A stretch of 12,842 bases of DNA, from assembly GCA_946887085.1 (NCBI GenBank), contig CAMPKG010000060.1, positions 1 to 12,842 of the forward strand, given 5' to 3'. Below the pieces are notes generated by a model. That model searched no databases, had not been told where the DNA came from, and saw nothing but the letters and a program-made list of their open reading frames with translations. Of the stretch, positions 1 to 6,975 are shown in pieces. Position 1 is the stretch's first letter, and each line of letters starts with the position of its first letter. The position numbers were made by a program, and so were the translations under genes. This stretch comes from an uncultured Sphingobacteriales bacterium (GTDB lineage Bacteria; Bacteroidota; Bacteroidia; Chitinophagales; Chitinophagaceae).

Positions 1-1609
1 GGCAGTTATTAAACTATGGAATCGTTTCATACCTGTTTTCGATAATGAGAAAACACTTTGGCTGGCGCAGAATTTCAAGTATGATACCACCATCCTGAAA
101 TGGTATGGCATTACGCTGAAAGGCAGAACCTACGATACCATGGTGGCGCACTATGTGATAGAGCCCGAAGGCAAACGCAACATGGATGCGCTTAGCGCCA
201 AATACCTGGGGTATCAGCCAGTGTCGATAGAGGCTTTGATAGGCAAAAAAGGCAAGAACCAGCTGACCATGCGCGATGTTCCTGTTGAGCAGGTGAAGGA
301 ATATGCTGCTGAAGATGCTGATGTAACGCTGCAATTGAAACAAACACTTGATCCCCTGCTCGACAAATATGAAGTACGCCCGGTTTTCGAAGCCATTGAA
401 AATCCGCTGGTGCCTGTATTGATGGACATGGAGGTAGAAGGCGTTGGACTTGATGTGAATTTCCTGAAAGAATATTCAAAGGAACTGGAGCGCGACATAC
501 AACAAGCCGAGGACAACGTATATAAACATGCGGGTGTACGCTTCAATATAGGCTCGCCTAAACAATTGGGCGAAGTGCTATTTGATATGATGAAGCTGGA
601 AGGCGGAGGCAAGAAAACCAAAACCGGCCAGTATGCTACTGGTGAAGATGTGCTGCAGAAACTCCGCAACAAACACAAGATCGTTGACGACATCCTTACA
701 TACCGTGAGCTTACTAAGTTGAAGAGCACATATGTGGATGCTTTGCCTACCATCATTAACCCCCGCACGGGCCGTGTTCATACCTGCTTCAACCAGACAG
801 TTGCTGTGACGGGCCGACTAAGCAGCAATAACCCCAACCTGCAAAATATTCCCATCCGCACAGATCGCGGTAGAGAAATTCGCAAAGCTTTTACATCACG
901 CAGCAGCGACTGGTGCCTGATATCAGCCGACTACTCGCAGATAGAACTGCGTATTGTTGCGGCAATCAGCGGTGATGAAGAAATGATCAAGGCTTTCGTA
1001 CAGAATAAAGACATCCACACGGCCACTGCCGCAAACGTTTACAATGTTGAAGAGAAAGATGTGACCTTCGATATGCGCCGCGCGGCTAAAGCAGTCAACT
1101 TCGGTATAATCTATGGCCAGTCAGCGTTTGGATTGGCAGAGAACCTTGGCATCAGCCGCACCGAAGCCAAAACCATTATCGACAACTACTTCAAACAGTT
1201 TAGCTCGATAAAAAAATATATGGACGACACCATCAACTTTGCGCGTGAATTTGGTTATGTGCAAACATTGAAAGGACGTAAACGCTATTTGCGTGATATA
1301 CATTCCGCCAACCAAACCGTTCGTGGGTATGCTGAGCGAAATGCTATCAACGCGCCGATACAGGGCAGCGCTGCCGACATGATCAAGCTGGCAATGATCC
1401 GCGTGCATGAATCATTACAAAAGAATAACATGCGCACACGCATGGTGTTGCAGGTGCATGATGAGCTTGTGTTTGATGTGCCTAATGAAGAGGTGACTGA
1501 AGTGCGCCAGCTGATAAAGGAAGGAATGGAAGCTGCTATGGAATTGCCGAATAACGTTCCGGTATTAGCTGAAACAGGAGTTGGCAATAACTGGCTTGAA
1601 GCACACTAA
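1..1609 (+). CDS. polA: DNA polymerase I, C-terminal part (5' end outside window)
   Basis: DNA polymerase I fills gaps and removes RNA primers in replication and repair. The reading frame is open from base 2, so the gene enters from the left; the ATG at 140 is internal. The window encodes 535 residues, over half of a usual ~930-residue PolA. The 5' nuclease domain is absent here. The proofreading domain is visible from the left edge: AQNFKYD (Asp codon 83-85, equivalent to E. coli D424) and YAAEDAD (302-322, containing the Y497/D501 pair), so the visible exonuclease residues are intact; the first exonuclease motif lies upstream. The polymerase domain has motif A DYSQIELR (929-952), motif B RRAAKAVNFGIIYG (1076-1117) and motif C QVHDELV (1451-1471), all with catalytic residues present. 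It ends in TAA two bases before the stop of a convergent gene. Confidence 0.98.
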   Translation, partial: AVIKLWNRFIPVFDNEKTLWLAQNFKYDTTILKWYGITLKGRTYDTMVAHYVIEPEGKRNMDALSAKYLGYQPVSIEALIGKKGKNQLTMRDVPVEQVKEYAAEDADVTLQLKQTLDPLLDKYEVRPVFEAIENPLVPVLMDMEVEGVGLDVNFLKEYSKELERDIQQAEDNVYKHAGVRFNIGSPKQLGEVLFDMMKLEGGGKKTKTGQYATGEDVLQKLRNKHKIVDDILTYRELTKLKSTYVDALPTIINPRTGRVHTCFNQTVAVTGRLSSNNPNLQNIPIRTDRGREIRKAFTSRSSDWCLISADYSQIELRIVAAISGDEEMIKAFVQNKDIHTATAANVYNVEEKDVTFDMRRAAKAVNFGIIYGQSAFGLAENLGISRTEAKTIIDNYFKQFSSIKKYMDDTINFAREFGYVQTLKGRKRYLRDIHSANQTVRGYAERNAINAPIQGSAADMIKLAMIRVHESLQKNNMRTRMVLQVHDELVFDVPNEEVTEVRQLIKEGMEAAMELPNNVPVLAETGVGNNWLEAH

Positions 1610-1611
1610 AA

Positions 1612-3147
1612 TCACTTTCTTTTAAAGATCGCCATTTTATCGTTTAACGTAAGTACGCTGAAATGGGCGTGGAATGCGGGATCGTGATCGATAATGTACC
1701 GGCCCGTCTCCCCTTTCAACACGGCAATTCTCAGATCCTGCCTGCGCATAACTGCGCTTAACGAATCCATAGTATACCATTTGGTTGGTAGAGACACATA
1801 CCCCCTCCGATCGAAATAAACCAACACTATATTTGGCGCGTCCTCTCTAACCACCATTAGCTTTTCAGATCTCGAAATACCGAGCCCTTCAAGCACTTTA
1901 TTCCCGCCTTCTGCCCATGAAACTCCTGCTTTAAAAGGTTCATAGTCCGGCTTGAAGCGTTGATACATGTGATGGTCGGCAAAAAAGAAAAGGATGACGA
2001 GGCAGGCCAATACAAAAACCCTAAGCTGCCGTAAAGCCTGGGGCATCAATATTTGGCGGTGTATGGTTGTAAGCGAAATCAGCAAGCCAAAAGCCATCGC
2101 TGGAAGCAGTATGGACACGACGTAGTAATCGTGCATTTGCAATTGCGACCCCATCAGGAAAGCTACAGATAATACACCCACGAAAAAGATCATAAATACA
2201 AGCAACCGCTTTTTGCCAGCCATATCTTTCAACATCATCGGAACCGCGGTTAGTAACACGGCAAGCAGCAACGGGTATTGTGCGAGTAAAAAATACTCCT
2301 TCATCCACAGGTACTTGAAGTTGGCATTGAAAAAATAGAAGACCTCGTCCAGGCTTCTGAAAGGCGTTGCTTTTGCAAGAAATAATGTGCTGTTGTATGT
2401 CTCGTTCAGGTGAGTGTTATAAACGGCATAACTCGCCAAAACCAGGCCTGCAGCGGCGGATGCGCCTGCAAACAGCACATTGTCGCGTAAACTAAAGTGT
2501 CCACGGCGTAATATTCGCTGAAGGAAAACATAACCGACCAATGCGACGAGATATAACGCCACAGATGTTTTTACCAGGCTCGCTAGTGTCAACAGCGCGA
2601 TTGCCGATAACATATCGCGCCTTGCGGAATGATCTATGTAGCGCAAAAGAAAATAGAACGCGATGAATGCAATGGAGCAGGCGGCGGCATCGGGCAGATA
2701 ACTCGCGGTATAATACACATAGACAGGAGAGCAAAACATGAAAACGGGCGTTGCCATTGAGAGCACAAAATCCTTCGTCTCCCGGTATCCGGCAAGAAAC
2801 AAAAAGATCAGCCCGGTAAGTGAAATGGAAATATTCAGCAGCTTAAACAACAAGCTGATATGCTCCCGTCCAAATATCTTCGCGAACGCAGCAGCCAGGT
2901 AGCTTTGTATGGGAAACTCTACGCCTGTTATTCCATCGGTAGAAGCCAGGTTGTGCGTTGCGGGTTTAAAGAAATTCATCCCGTTATCATAGAAATTCAT
3001 AGCCAGCGAAAGCCTGTCTGCCTGTGCCCAGTCGTGCAGGCCGCGTGGCAGCAGGAACAATGCCTCATTGTAGTAAACAATGCAACATACTACTAGCAAC
3101 GCCCCAAAGCAGGTTGTCAGCAAGAAAGTTTTACGGCCGGAGTGCAT
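1612..3147 (-). CDS. GT-C fold membrane glycosyltransferase (GT39/PMT-like), divergent type
   Basis: A 511-residue polytopic membrane protein, probably an integral inner-membrane glycosyltransferase that uses a polyprenyl-linked sugar. The N-terminus is a membrane segment (about residues 8-33) followed by the first external loop with HDWAQADR (38-45), where D39 and D44 are candidates for the catalytic acidic residues of GT-C enzymes. A second loop has GVEFPIQ (75-81) where typical GT39 proteins have a TKPP motif, and YLPDA (150-154) lies where GT39 enzymes carry a second Asp. The rest alternates hydrophobic helices with short loops and ends in a soluble tail of roughly 110 residues, as in other GT39 proteins. 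The gene is last in a four-gene minus-strand run, 32 bp after the acyltransferase gene. ATG at 3147 is the natural start, with GGGGA directly before it. Donor and acceptor cannot be read from the sequence. The motifs differ from the two GT39 genes at the right end, so it is a different subfamily. Confidence 0.75.
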   Translation of the reverse strand: MHSGRKTFLLTTCFGALLVVCCIVYYNEALFLLPRGLHDWAQADRLSLAMNFYDNGMNFFKPATHNLASTDGITGVEFPIQSYLAAAFAKIFGREHISLLFKLLNISISLTGLIFLFLAGYRETKDFVLSMATPVFMFCSPVYVYYTASYLPDAAACSIAFIAFYFLLRYIDHSARRDMLSAIALLTLASLVKTSVALYLVALVGYVFLQRILRRGHFSLRDNVLFAGASAAAGLVLASYAVYNTHLNETYNSTLFLAKATPFRSLDEVFYFFNANFKYLWMKEYFLLAQYPLLLAVLLTAVPMMLKDMAGKKRLLVFMIFFVGVLSVAFLMGSQLQMHDYYVVSILLPAMAFGLLISLTTIHRQILMPQALRQLRVFVLACLVILFFFADHHMYQRFKPDYEPFKAGVSWAEGGNKVLEGLGISRSEKLMVVREDAPNIVLVYFDRRGYVSLPTKWYTMDSLSAVMRRQDLRIAVLKGETGRYIIDHDPAFHAHFSVLTLNDKMAIFKRK

Positions 3148-3179
3148 TCCCCGAAAATAGAGATTTTAAAAACGGTATA

Positions 3180-4334
3180 CTAGTGCTTCAGCGGATGGCG
3201 CTCTTCCCAGGCGCCCTCTTTTGCAGAGCTGTTAGCGCTCATTTTTGTAACGACGTTTCGCAGCAGTGGATTTTTGATGTAGAGAAATGTAGAAAGATAT
3301 CGTGGCTGACATCCTAATCTTGCCTTTGCATCAAGTGCGGTGCGGCCCAGTATCAATTTACCAGCTTTGGCCTTAATAGCCTGTTCGACTCCGAAAAAAA
3401 GTATGTTAAAATAAAGTTGCAGATCAGCATTCCTTTCATAATCGAACCCGATATAAAACATATCTACAAGGCTATCTTTTACCCAGGCACTATAGAAAGC
3501 GATCATTTTATCACCTTCGTACACCGCCCATACTCGCAGCTCGTCTTTATGATGTTGTTTCAGTGCCACAAGGTACCCCGGGCTAAGCATCCCAATGCGT
3601 ATCGGTTGATTTTTGCATACCTGCTGGTATAGGTGGAACAAAGTGTCTTTTTCATTTTTCACTTCATCAAGCGATAGCTGCTTAACTGTTAATCCCTCCC
3701 AAGCCCCACGTATTTTGCGAAGACGTTGTGCATATTTATGTTTCAACGCCTTTTCGTAATTCGTCATATCCTGCCAGTCCGGGGATATAGGCAACTCCAT
3801 AGAGATATCGTTGCGAAGCAAAAAATACTGTGGTGCAAAATGCTGGAAATAGCTGATCAACTCATCTGCGGTATCTTTTACCAACGCCGCCATCGCGCAG
3901 CTTTTCTTCATTGCTGCATCTATTGAATTCCGATAGTGTTGAAATGCTTCAAAGGCCGTTACAGAAGGATCCCAGTAAAAAGAACATATGTCGTGCCGGA
4001 ATAAATGGCCCGCTACCAACAAGGGCGGGCGTCGAAAGCGGGAGAATGTTTGCCAGAGAAGATATTGCCCTTTGCTGACCTGGTTCGGATTAATATGCGG
4101 CGGGCCCAACGTGAGTACCTGGAAATATGCTGCTGTTAATGGCTTTCCTGCTTTCGTTATCAATACATATAGATAATGCAGATCAGGTAGTTTTGAGCCT
4201 TCCGTCACGCCGAGCTGTTCTGTTGCCAGGAAATGGTCTTCAGGTAAAAACTCATCCCACTGTTCGGGCAGTTCAGCTACCGATGCGAATATACTCAGCT
4301 CAGCGCCATCGTTATTTGTTCTGCATTTTCTCAA
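3180..4334 (-). CDS. Acyl-CoA N-acyltransferase-fold protein (FemAB/GNAT-like), TTG start
   Basis: A 384-residue soluble protein with no signal peptide or membrane helix. The sequence pattern resembles large Bacteroidota proteins of the acyl-CoA N-acyltransferase superfamily (FemAB, BioF2-like and COG3146-type relatives): an N-terminal half with LHYLYVL and KPLTAAYFQ strands, a basic YAQRLRKIRGAWEGL helix, then MFYIGFDYERNADLQLYFN and, near the C-terminus, LGRTALDAKARLGCQP, which I take as a family signature. The likely job is transfer of an acyl or aminoacyl group to an amine, but the substrate is unknown. The start is TTG at 4334, overlapping the TGA stop of the GNAT gene by 4 bp; no ATG suits the conserved N-terminus, and the overlap points to translational coupling. 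It sits between a GNAT gene and a GT-C gene in one operon, consistent with envelope or glycan modification. Family assignment is from recalled patterns, not a search. Confidence 0.7.
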   Translation of the reverse strand: MRKCRTNNDGAELSIFASVAELPEQWDEFLPEDHFLATEQLGVTEGSKLPDLHYLYVLITKAGKPLTAAYFQVLTLGPPHINPNQVSKGQYLLWQTFSRFRRPPLLVAGHLFRHDICSFYWDPSVTAFEAFQHYRNSIDAAMKKSCAMAALVKDTADELISYFQHFAPQYFLLRNDISMELPISPDWQDMTNYEKALKHKYAQRLRKIRGAWEGLTVKQLSLDEVKNEKDTLFHLYQQVCKNQPIRIGMLSPGYLVALKQHHKDELRVWAVYEGDKMIAFYSAWVKDSLVDMFYIGFDYERNADLQLYFNILFFGVEQAIKAKAGKLILGRTALDAKARLGCQPRYLSTFLYIKNPLLRNVVTKMSANSSAKEGAWEERHPLKH

Positions 4335-4774
4335 AGCAGTTGTTTTTCCATGATGACGTGAGGAATACCAACCTCGGCAAATTCATCACTTTTCGTGATA
4401 TACCCGAGCTTGCTATAAAACGGTTCGGCTGTAATACGGGCATGAAGAACGATCTTATCAACACCAGTTTTCCTGCAATGGCCTTCTGCGGCCTCTACCA
4501 ACATACAGCCAATGCCTTTGCCTTGCCAGTTGTCGGCCACTGCCATTTGACGCAGCTTCAGCTTGTCCTTGCTTTCTGTCGGGTGAAGCATCACGCATCC
4601 TAAGAGTTCGTCACCATTTTCGGCGATAAGAATAGTATCAAGCGCATCTCCGCTCAGGTCTTCATTTTTCAACGACAAGCCTATGGGCTTTCGCAATATC
4701 TCTTCGCGCAGATCAAAGACCCGGTGATAATTTTTATCAGTAGTTTTTATCGTGCTGATCCTGATGTTATCCAT
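4331..4774 (-). CDS. GNAT family N-acetyltransferase
   Basis: A compact 147-residue GNAT-fold acetyltransferase, expected to move an acetyl group from acetyl-CoA to an amine in the cytoplasm. Evidence: the N-terminal helix region LREEILRKPIGL (22-33), strand LIAENGDELLGCVML, then motif A with QMAVADNWQGKGIG (76-89), whose Q-G-K-G-I-G (84-89) is the acetyl-CoA pyrophosphate-binding loop, and the motif B region ending FYSKLGY (119-125). Length and motif order are normal for a single-domain GNAT. The R-E-x-x-L-R-x-P-x-G-L start is shared with a common bacterial subgroup whose substrates vary. ATG at 4774 is 6 bp after the stop of the vWA gene, and its TGA overlaps the next start by 4 bp, so it belongs to a four-gene operon. 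Substrate unknown. Confidence 0.9.
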   Translation of the reverse strand: MDNIRISTIKTTDKNYHRVFDLREEILRKPIGLSLKNEDLSGDALDTILIAENGDELLGCVMLHPTESKDKLKLRQMAVADNWQGKGIGCMLVEAAEGHCRKTGVDKIVLHARITAEPFYSKLGYITKSDEFAEVGIPHVIMEKQLL

Positions 4775-4780
4775 TGTGAA

Positions 4781-6808
4781 TTAGTCAAGCAATAATTCAG
4801 TTACTTCTTTCGATGTTACTTTGAACTGCTTTACGGTTTCCTGGGCGTATGGTACATTCGGCGTTTTGTTGTAGCTCACGCGATAATTACCCCGCTGCAA
4901 CTTCATGCGCTGCATGTCAAGATTACCATTTATATTCAAATTATAAAACTGAACGTATTGATCGCCCAGCTGGTAGTATAAGGTGATTTTCCCCAAGGCA
5001 TTGGTATTGGTGAAATGTACAAAGCCAGGGCGTTCAACCTTAATGACCACAAGCGCGTCAAAATCCAGATCGACGCTGCGTTGATCGCGAGGCTGTGTGC
5101 TAAGGGTGATATGATAATTCCCAGGTTCGTATTCCAATTCCTGCGTACATAGTTGTGTGATCATCGGTCCGCGCTCAAAATTTTTCTTGACCTTCGCGGA
5201 AAATTCAGCCACGGGCTCATTAGGATCATCTTCATACTCAAAACGAAGTGACGCTTTACCAACCTGTACGATGATCTTGTTCTTATTATTCTCCTTTACC
5301 TCTATGTTCCTCACCAGCAAATTGCTTTTGCCCGGTATAGTCAGGTTGTAAACGCCAACTGGCAATTTTTGCGGATCAGGGTTACCTGAAGCATTGACTG
5401 TGCGGTAGAACTTGTGAACAGGTGCACTGGTCTTAGGGTCGACCAACACAACTTGTGGAGCTGTTTCATAAAATCTGCCCCGTCCATCGGTGAAGTATAC
5501 TTCCAGTGTGGTCTCCTTCTGCTCTTCCCGCTCAACTGAGTATTTTGGTTCTTTTGCCCTTGTGGTTTGCACCGGTGGTGTTGTGGGCTTGATAGCCGGT
5601 TTGGGTTTGGGGGCAGGAGGTTTAGCAGCAACCACGGGCTTTTCAACCGGTGGAGGCGCAGCTACTGGTGGCGTAATGGCCGGTTGTTTCAATTCAGGCA
5701 TTGGCTCCGGCGGTTTCGTCGCAACAACAACCGGCTTCTCCACGGGGTCCGGTTCGGTATATTTAGGTATATACGGGTTGCTGCGCACGACTACAACCGG
5801 TGTTGAAAAAGACGGTGTTGTTATTGCCGTCTTTTGAACAATCATGTGCCCCGGCGGTATTTCCTTGGTCCTTGGCGGCTCCACAACCGGAGGAACTGGC
5901 CTGGTAACTATCTTAACGACTGTATCTTCCTTAGGCTTCGGTACCTCTTTTTTTACGCCCGTGTCAACTTTCGGCTTAGGAATAGCTGCGACAGGAGGAT
6001 CAACTTTGGGTTTAGGTGTTTCTTTTTTTACAGGAACCGCAGGTTTATCCGCTTCTGTTTTCACTTCAAACTTTGGTATGTCCATCTTCAGCACACTGGG
6101 GGCGTTTACAACAGCCGACTGAAAAATCTTCTGGTCGATCGGTTGCATTTTTAACATGGGTCTGTATGCTTCAACAATGGTTCCTACTGTTTTAGGAATG
6201 TCGGCGTCCCTTGTTGTCAGCAAATAATTTCCCAGGCATTCGTATTGATCCCTCAGTGGTGCATAATCAACCAGGCTGACTATATAGGGCTTGAAGTTGA
6301 TCTTTTTTTCAAGAAGGATTTTCACAACGTTACAGATGTCGCCACCACAGCTTTCGCCGCCGTCGGTTATGAGTATCATACTGTAATTGTAATGGTCTAT
6401 ATCTACCAGGTCATTTTCCGCGGCCTCTTTTAACGAATATGCGATCGGCGAGACACCCATTGTGTTAAGGCTGGCGACACGCAGCGACATCTGTGCACGG
6501 TTGTCTTTACTGAACATGACCTCTTTACGCGTGTCGAAACAGTTGTTCTCCTGCGCCGGATGCTGGTGTCCGTATACGCGTAGCGCCAGCTCCACCTGGT
6601 CGTTGATGCTGTAGAGACTGTCAGCAAGCTTATCGATGATCTTTGCAGCAGCCTTAAACCGCTGCTCGCCTTTCTCCCAGGGTTGGAGCATGCTGGAAGA
6701 CCCATCAAGCAAAATTAAAATACGAGGCTGCTTCGGCAGTGTAGCTTCCTGTGCAACCGCTGCGAATACAGATAGGAACAATCCAAATAATAAAGCCGGG
6801 AAACGCAT
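4781..6808 (-). CDS. Secreted von Willebrand factor A (vWA) domain protein with Pro/Lys-rich linker
   Basis: A 675-residue exported protein, numbered from the ATG at 6808. Residues 1-19 are a signal peptide (MRFPALLFGLFLSVFAAVA, cleavage AVA|Q); there is no lipobox cysteine. The vWA domain (about 28-213) has the metal-ion site: DGSSS (D35, S37, S39), S120 in GVSP where many relatives have Thr, and D149 in TDGGES. Four cysteines, C90, C154, C159 and C191, sit at positions typical of a bacterial secreted vWA group and may form disulfides. Residues 255-423 are a Pro/Lys/Val-rich linker, followed by a beta-rich C-terminal region (about 433-675) with LPVGVYNLTI- and EPGNYHITL-like strands resembling small periplasmic beta-sandwich repeats. 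An in-frame ATG 66 bases upstream (6874) gives 22 extra residues before the signal peptide and lies upstream of a likely promoter, so I prefer 6808. It heads a four-gene operon. Role: probably metal-dependent protein binding in the envelope; partner unknown. Confidence 0.85.
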   Translation of the reverse strand: MRFPALLFGLFLSVFAAVAQEATLPKQPRILILLDGSSSMLQPWEKGEQRFKAAAKIIDKLADSLYSINDQVELALRVYGHQHPAQENNCFDTRKEVMFSKDNRAQMSLRVASLNTMGVSPIAYSLKEAAENDLVDIDHYNYSMILITDGGESCGGDICNVVKILLEKKINFKPYIVSLVDYAPLRDQYECLGNYLLTTRDADIPKTVGTIVEAYRPMLKMQPIDQKIFQSAVVNAPSVLKMDIPKFEVKTEADKPAVPVKKETPKPKVDPPVAAIPKPKVDTGVKKEVPKPKEDTVVKIVTRPVPPVVEPPRTKEIPPGHMIVQKTAITTPSFSTPVVVVRSNPYIPKYTEPDPVEKPVVVATKPPEPMPELKQPAITPPVAAPPPVEKPVVAAKPPAPKPKPAIKPTTPPVQTTRAKEPKYSVEREEQKETTLEVYFTDGRGRFYETAPQVVLVDPKTSAPVHKFYRTVNASGNPDPQKLPVGVYNLTIPGKSNLLVRNIEVKENNKNKIIVQVGKASLRFEYEDDPNEPVAEFSAKVKKNFERGPMITQLCTQELEYEPGNYHITLSTQPRDQRSVDLDFDALVVIKVERPGFVHFTNTNALGKITLYYQLGDQYVQFYNLNINGNLDMQRMKLQRGNYRVSYNKTPNVPYAQETVKQFKVTSKEVTELLLD
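5540..6046 (-). repeat. Pro/Lys-rich low-complexity linker with degenerate repeats inside the vWA gene
   Basis: This part encodes residues 255-423 of the vWA protein. Three KPK(V/E)D units occur 12 to 13 residues apart near its start, and VEKPVV(V/A)A-(T)KPP-P appears twice 32 residues apart near its end, so it is built from imperfect short repeats. Two A7 runs (coding strand) each encode a V-K-K-E block. Such linkers are known from TonB-type and wall-spanning proteins as extended spacers; here it separates the vWA domain from the beta-rich C-terminal region. Confidence 0.7.
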
Positions 6809-6826
6809 TAAATACCTGAGTATATA

Positions 6827-6834
6827 CAAACCTA
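6827..6834 (-). promoter_or_regulatory. Bacteroidota-type -7 element for the vWA operon (TAGGTTTG)
   Basis: On the minus strand this is TAGGTTTG, an exact match to the TAnnTTTG element recognised by the primary sigma factor of Bacteroidota. It lies 18 bases upstream of the ATG at 6808, so the leader would be about a dozen bases. It falls between the two possible vWA start codons and supports the downstream one. I see no clean -33 TTTG at the usual distance. Confidence 0.5.
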
Positions 6835-6952
6835 CATTAAATGGCTGAACTATTGATAATTCCACCAACTGCAATGCATTAATTAACTTTTCCAGTGCAG
6901 ATATGCATTTTTCGCCTAAGGTGTTTCGGAGGAGTATCTACTGCTAATGCCG

Positions 6953-6960
6953 TAACTTTG
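6953..6960 (+). promoter_or_regulatory. Bacteroidota-type -7 element for korA (TAACTTTG)
   Basis: TAACTTTG matches the TAnnTTTG consensus exactly and is 15 bases before the korA ATG at 6976. Initiation a few bases downstream would leave a leader of fewer than about 12 bases. A GGAG at 6962-6965 could serve as a ribosome site only if transcription starts further upstream. The nearest upstream T-rich candidate for the -33 box (TTTC at 6924-6927) is too far and imperfect. Confidence 0.5.
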
Positions 6961-6975
6961 CGGAGTTTTTAGCGT

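Noticed and set aside
140..142. ATG at 140 as the polA start
   Set aside because: The same frame is open and encodes conserved PolA exonuclease sequence upstream to the window edge.
214..768. 184-residue open frame antisense to polA
   Set aside because: Ser-rich, low-complexity translation opposite a clear PolA sequence; a shadow frame.
4127..4603. 158-residue open frame on the plus strand across the two acyltransferase genes
   Set aside because: It overlaps two well-supported genes on the other strand and shows no family features or promoter.
5490..6122. Gly-rich open frames on the plus strand opposite the vWA linker
   Set aside because: The glycine-rich translation is the complement of the proline codons (CCN/NGG) of the real protein, not a separate gene.
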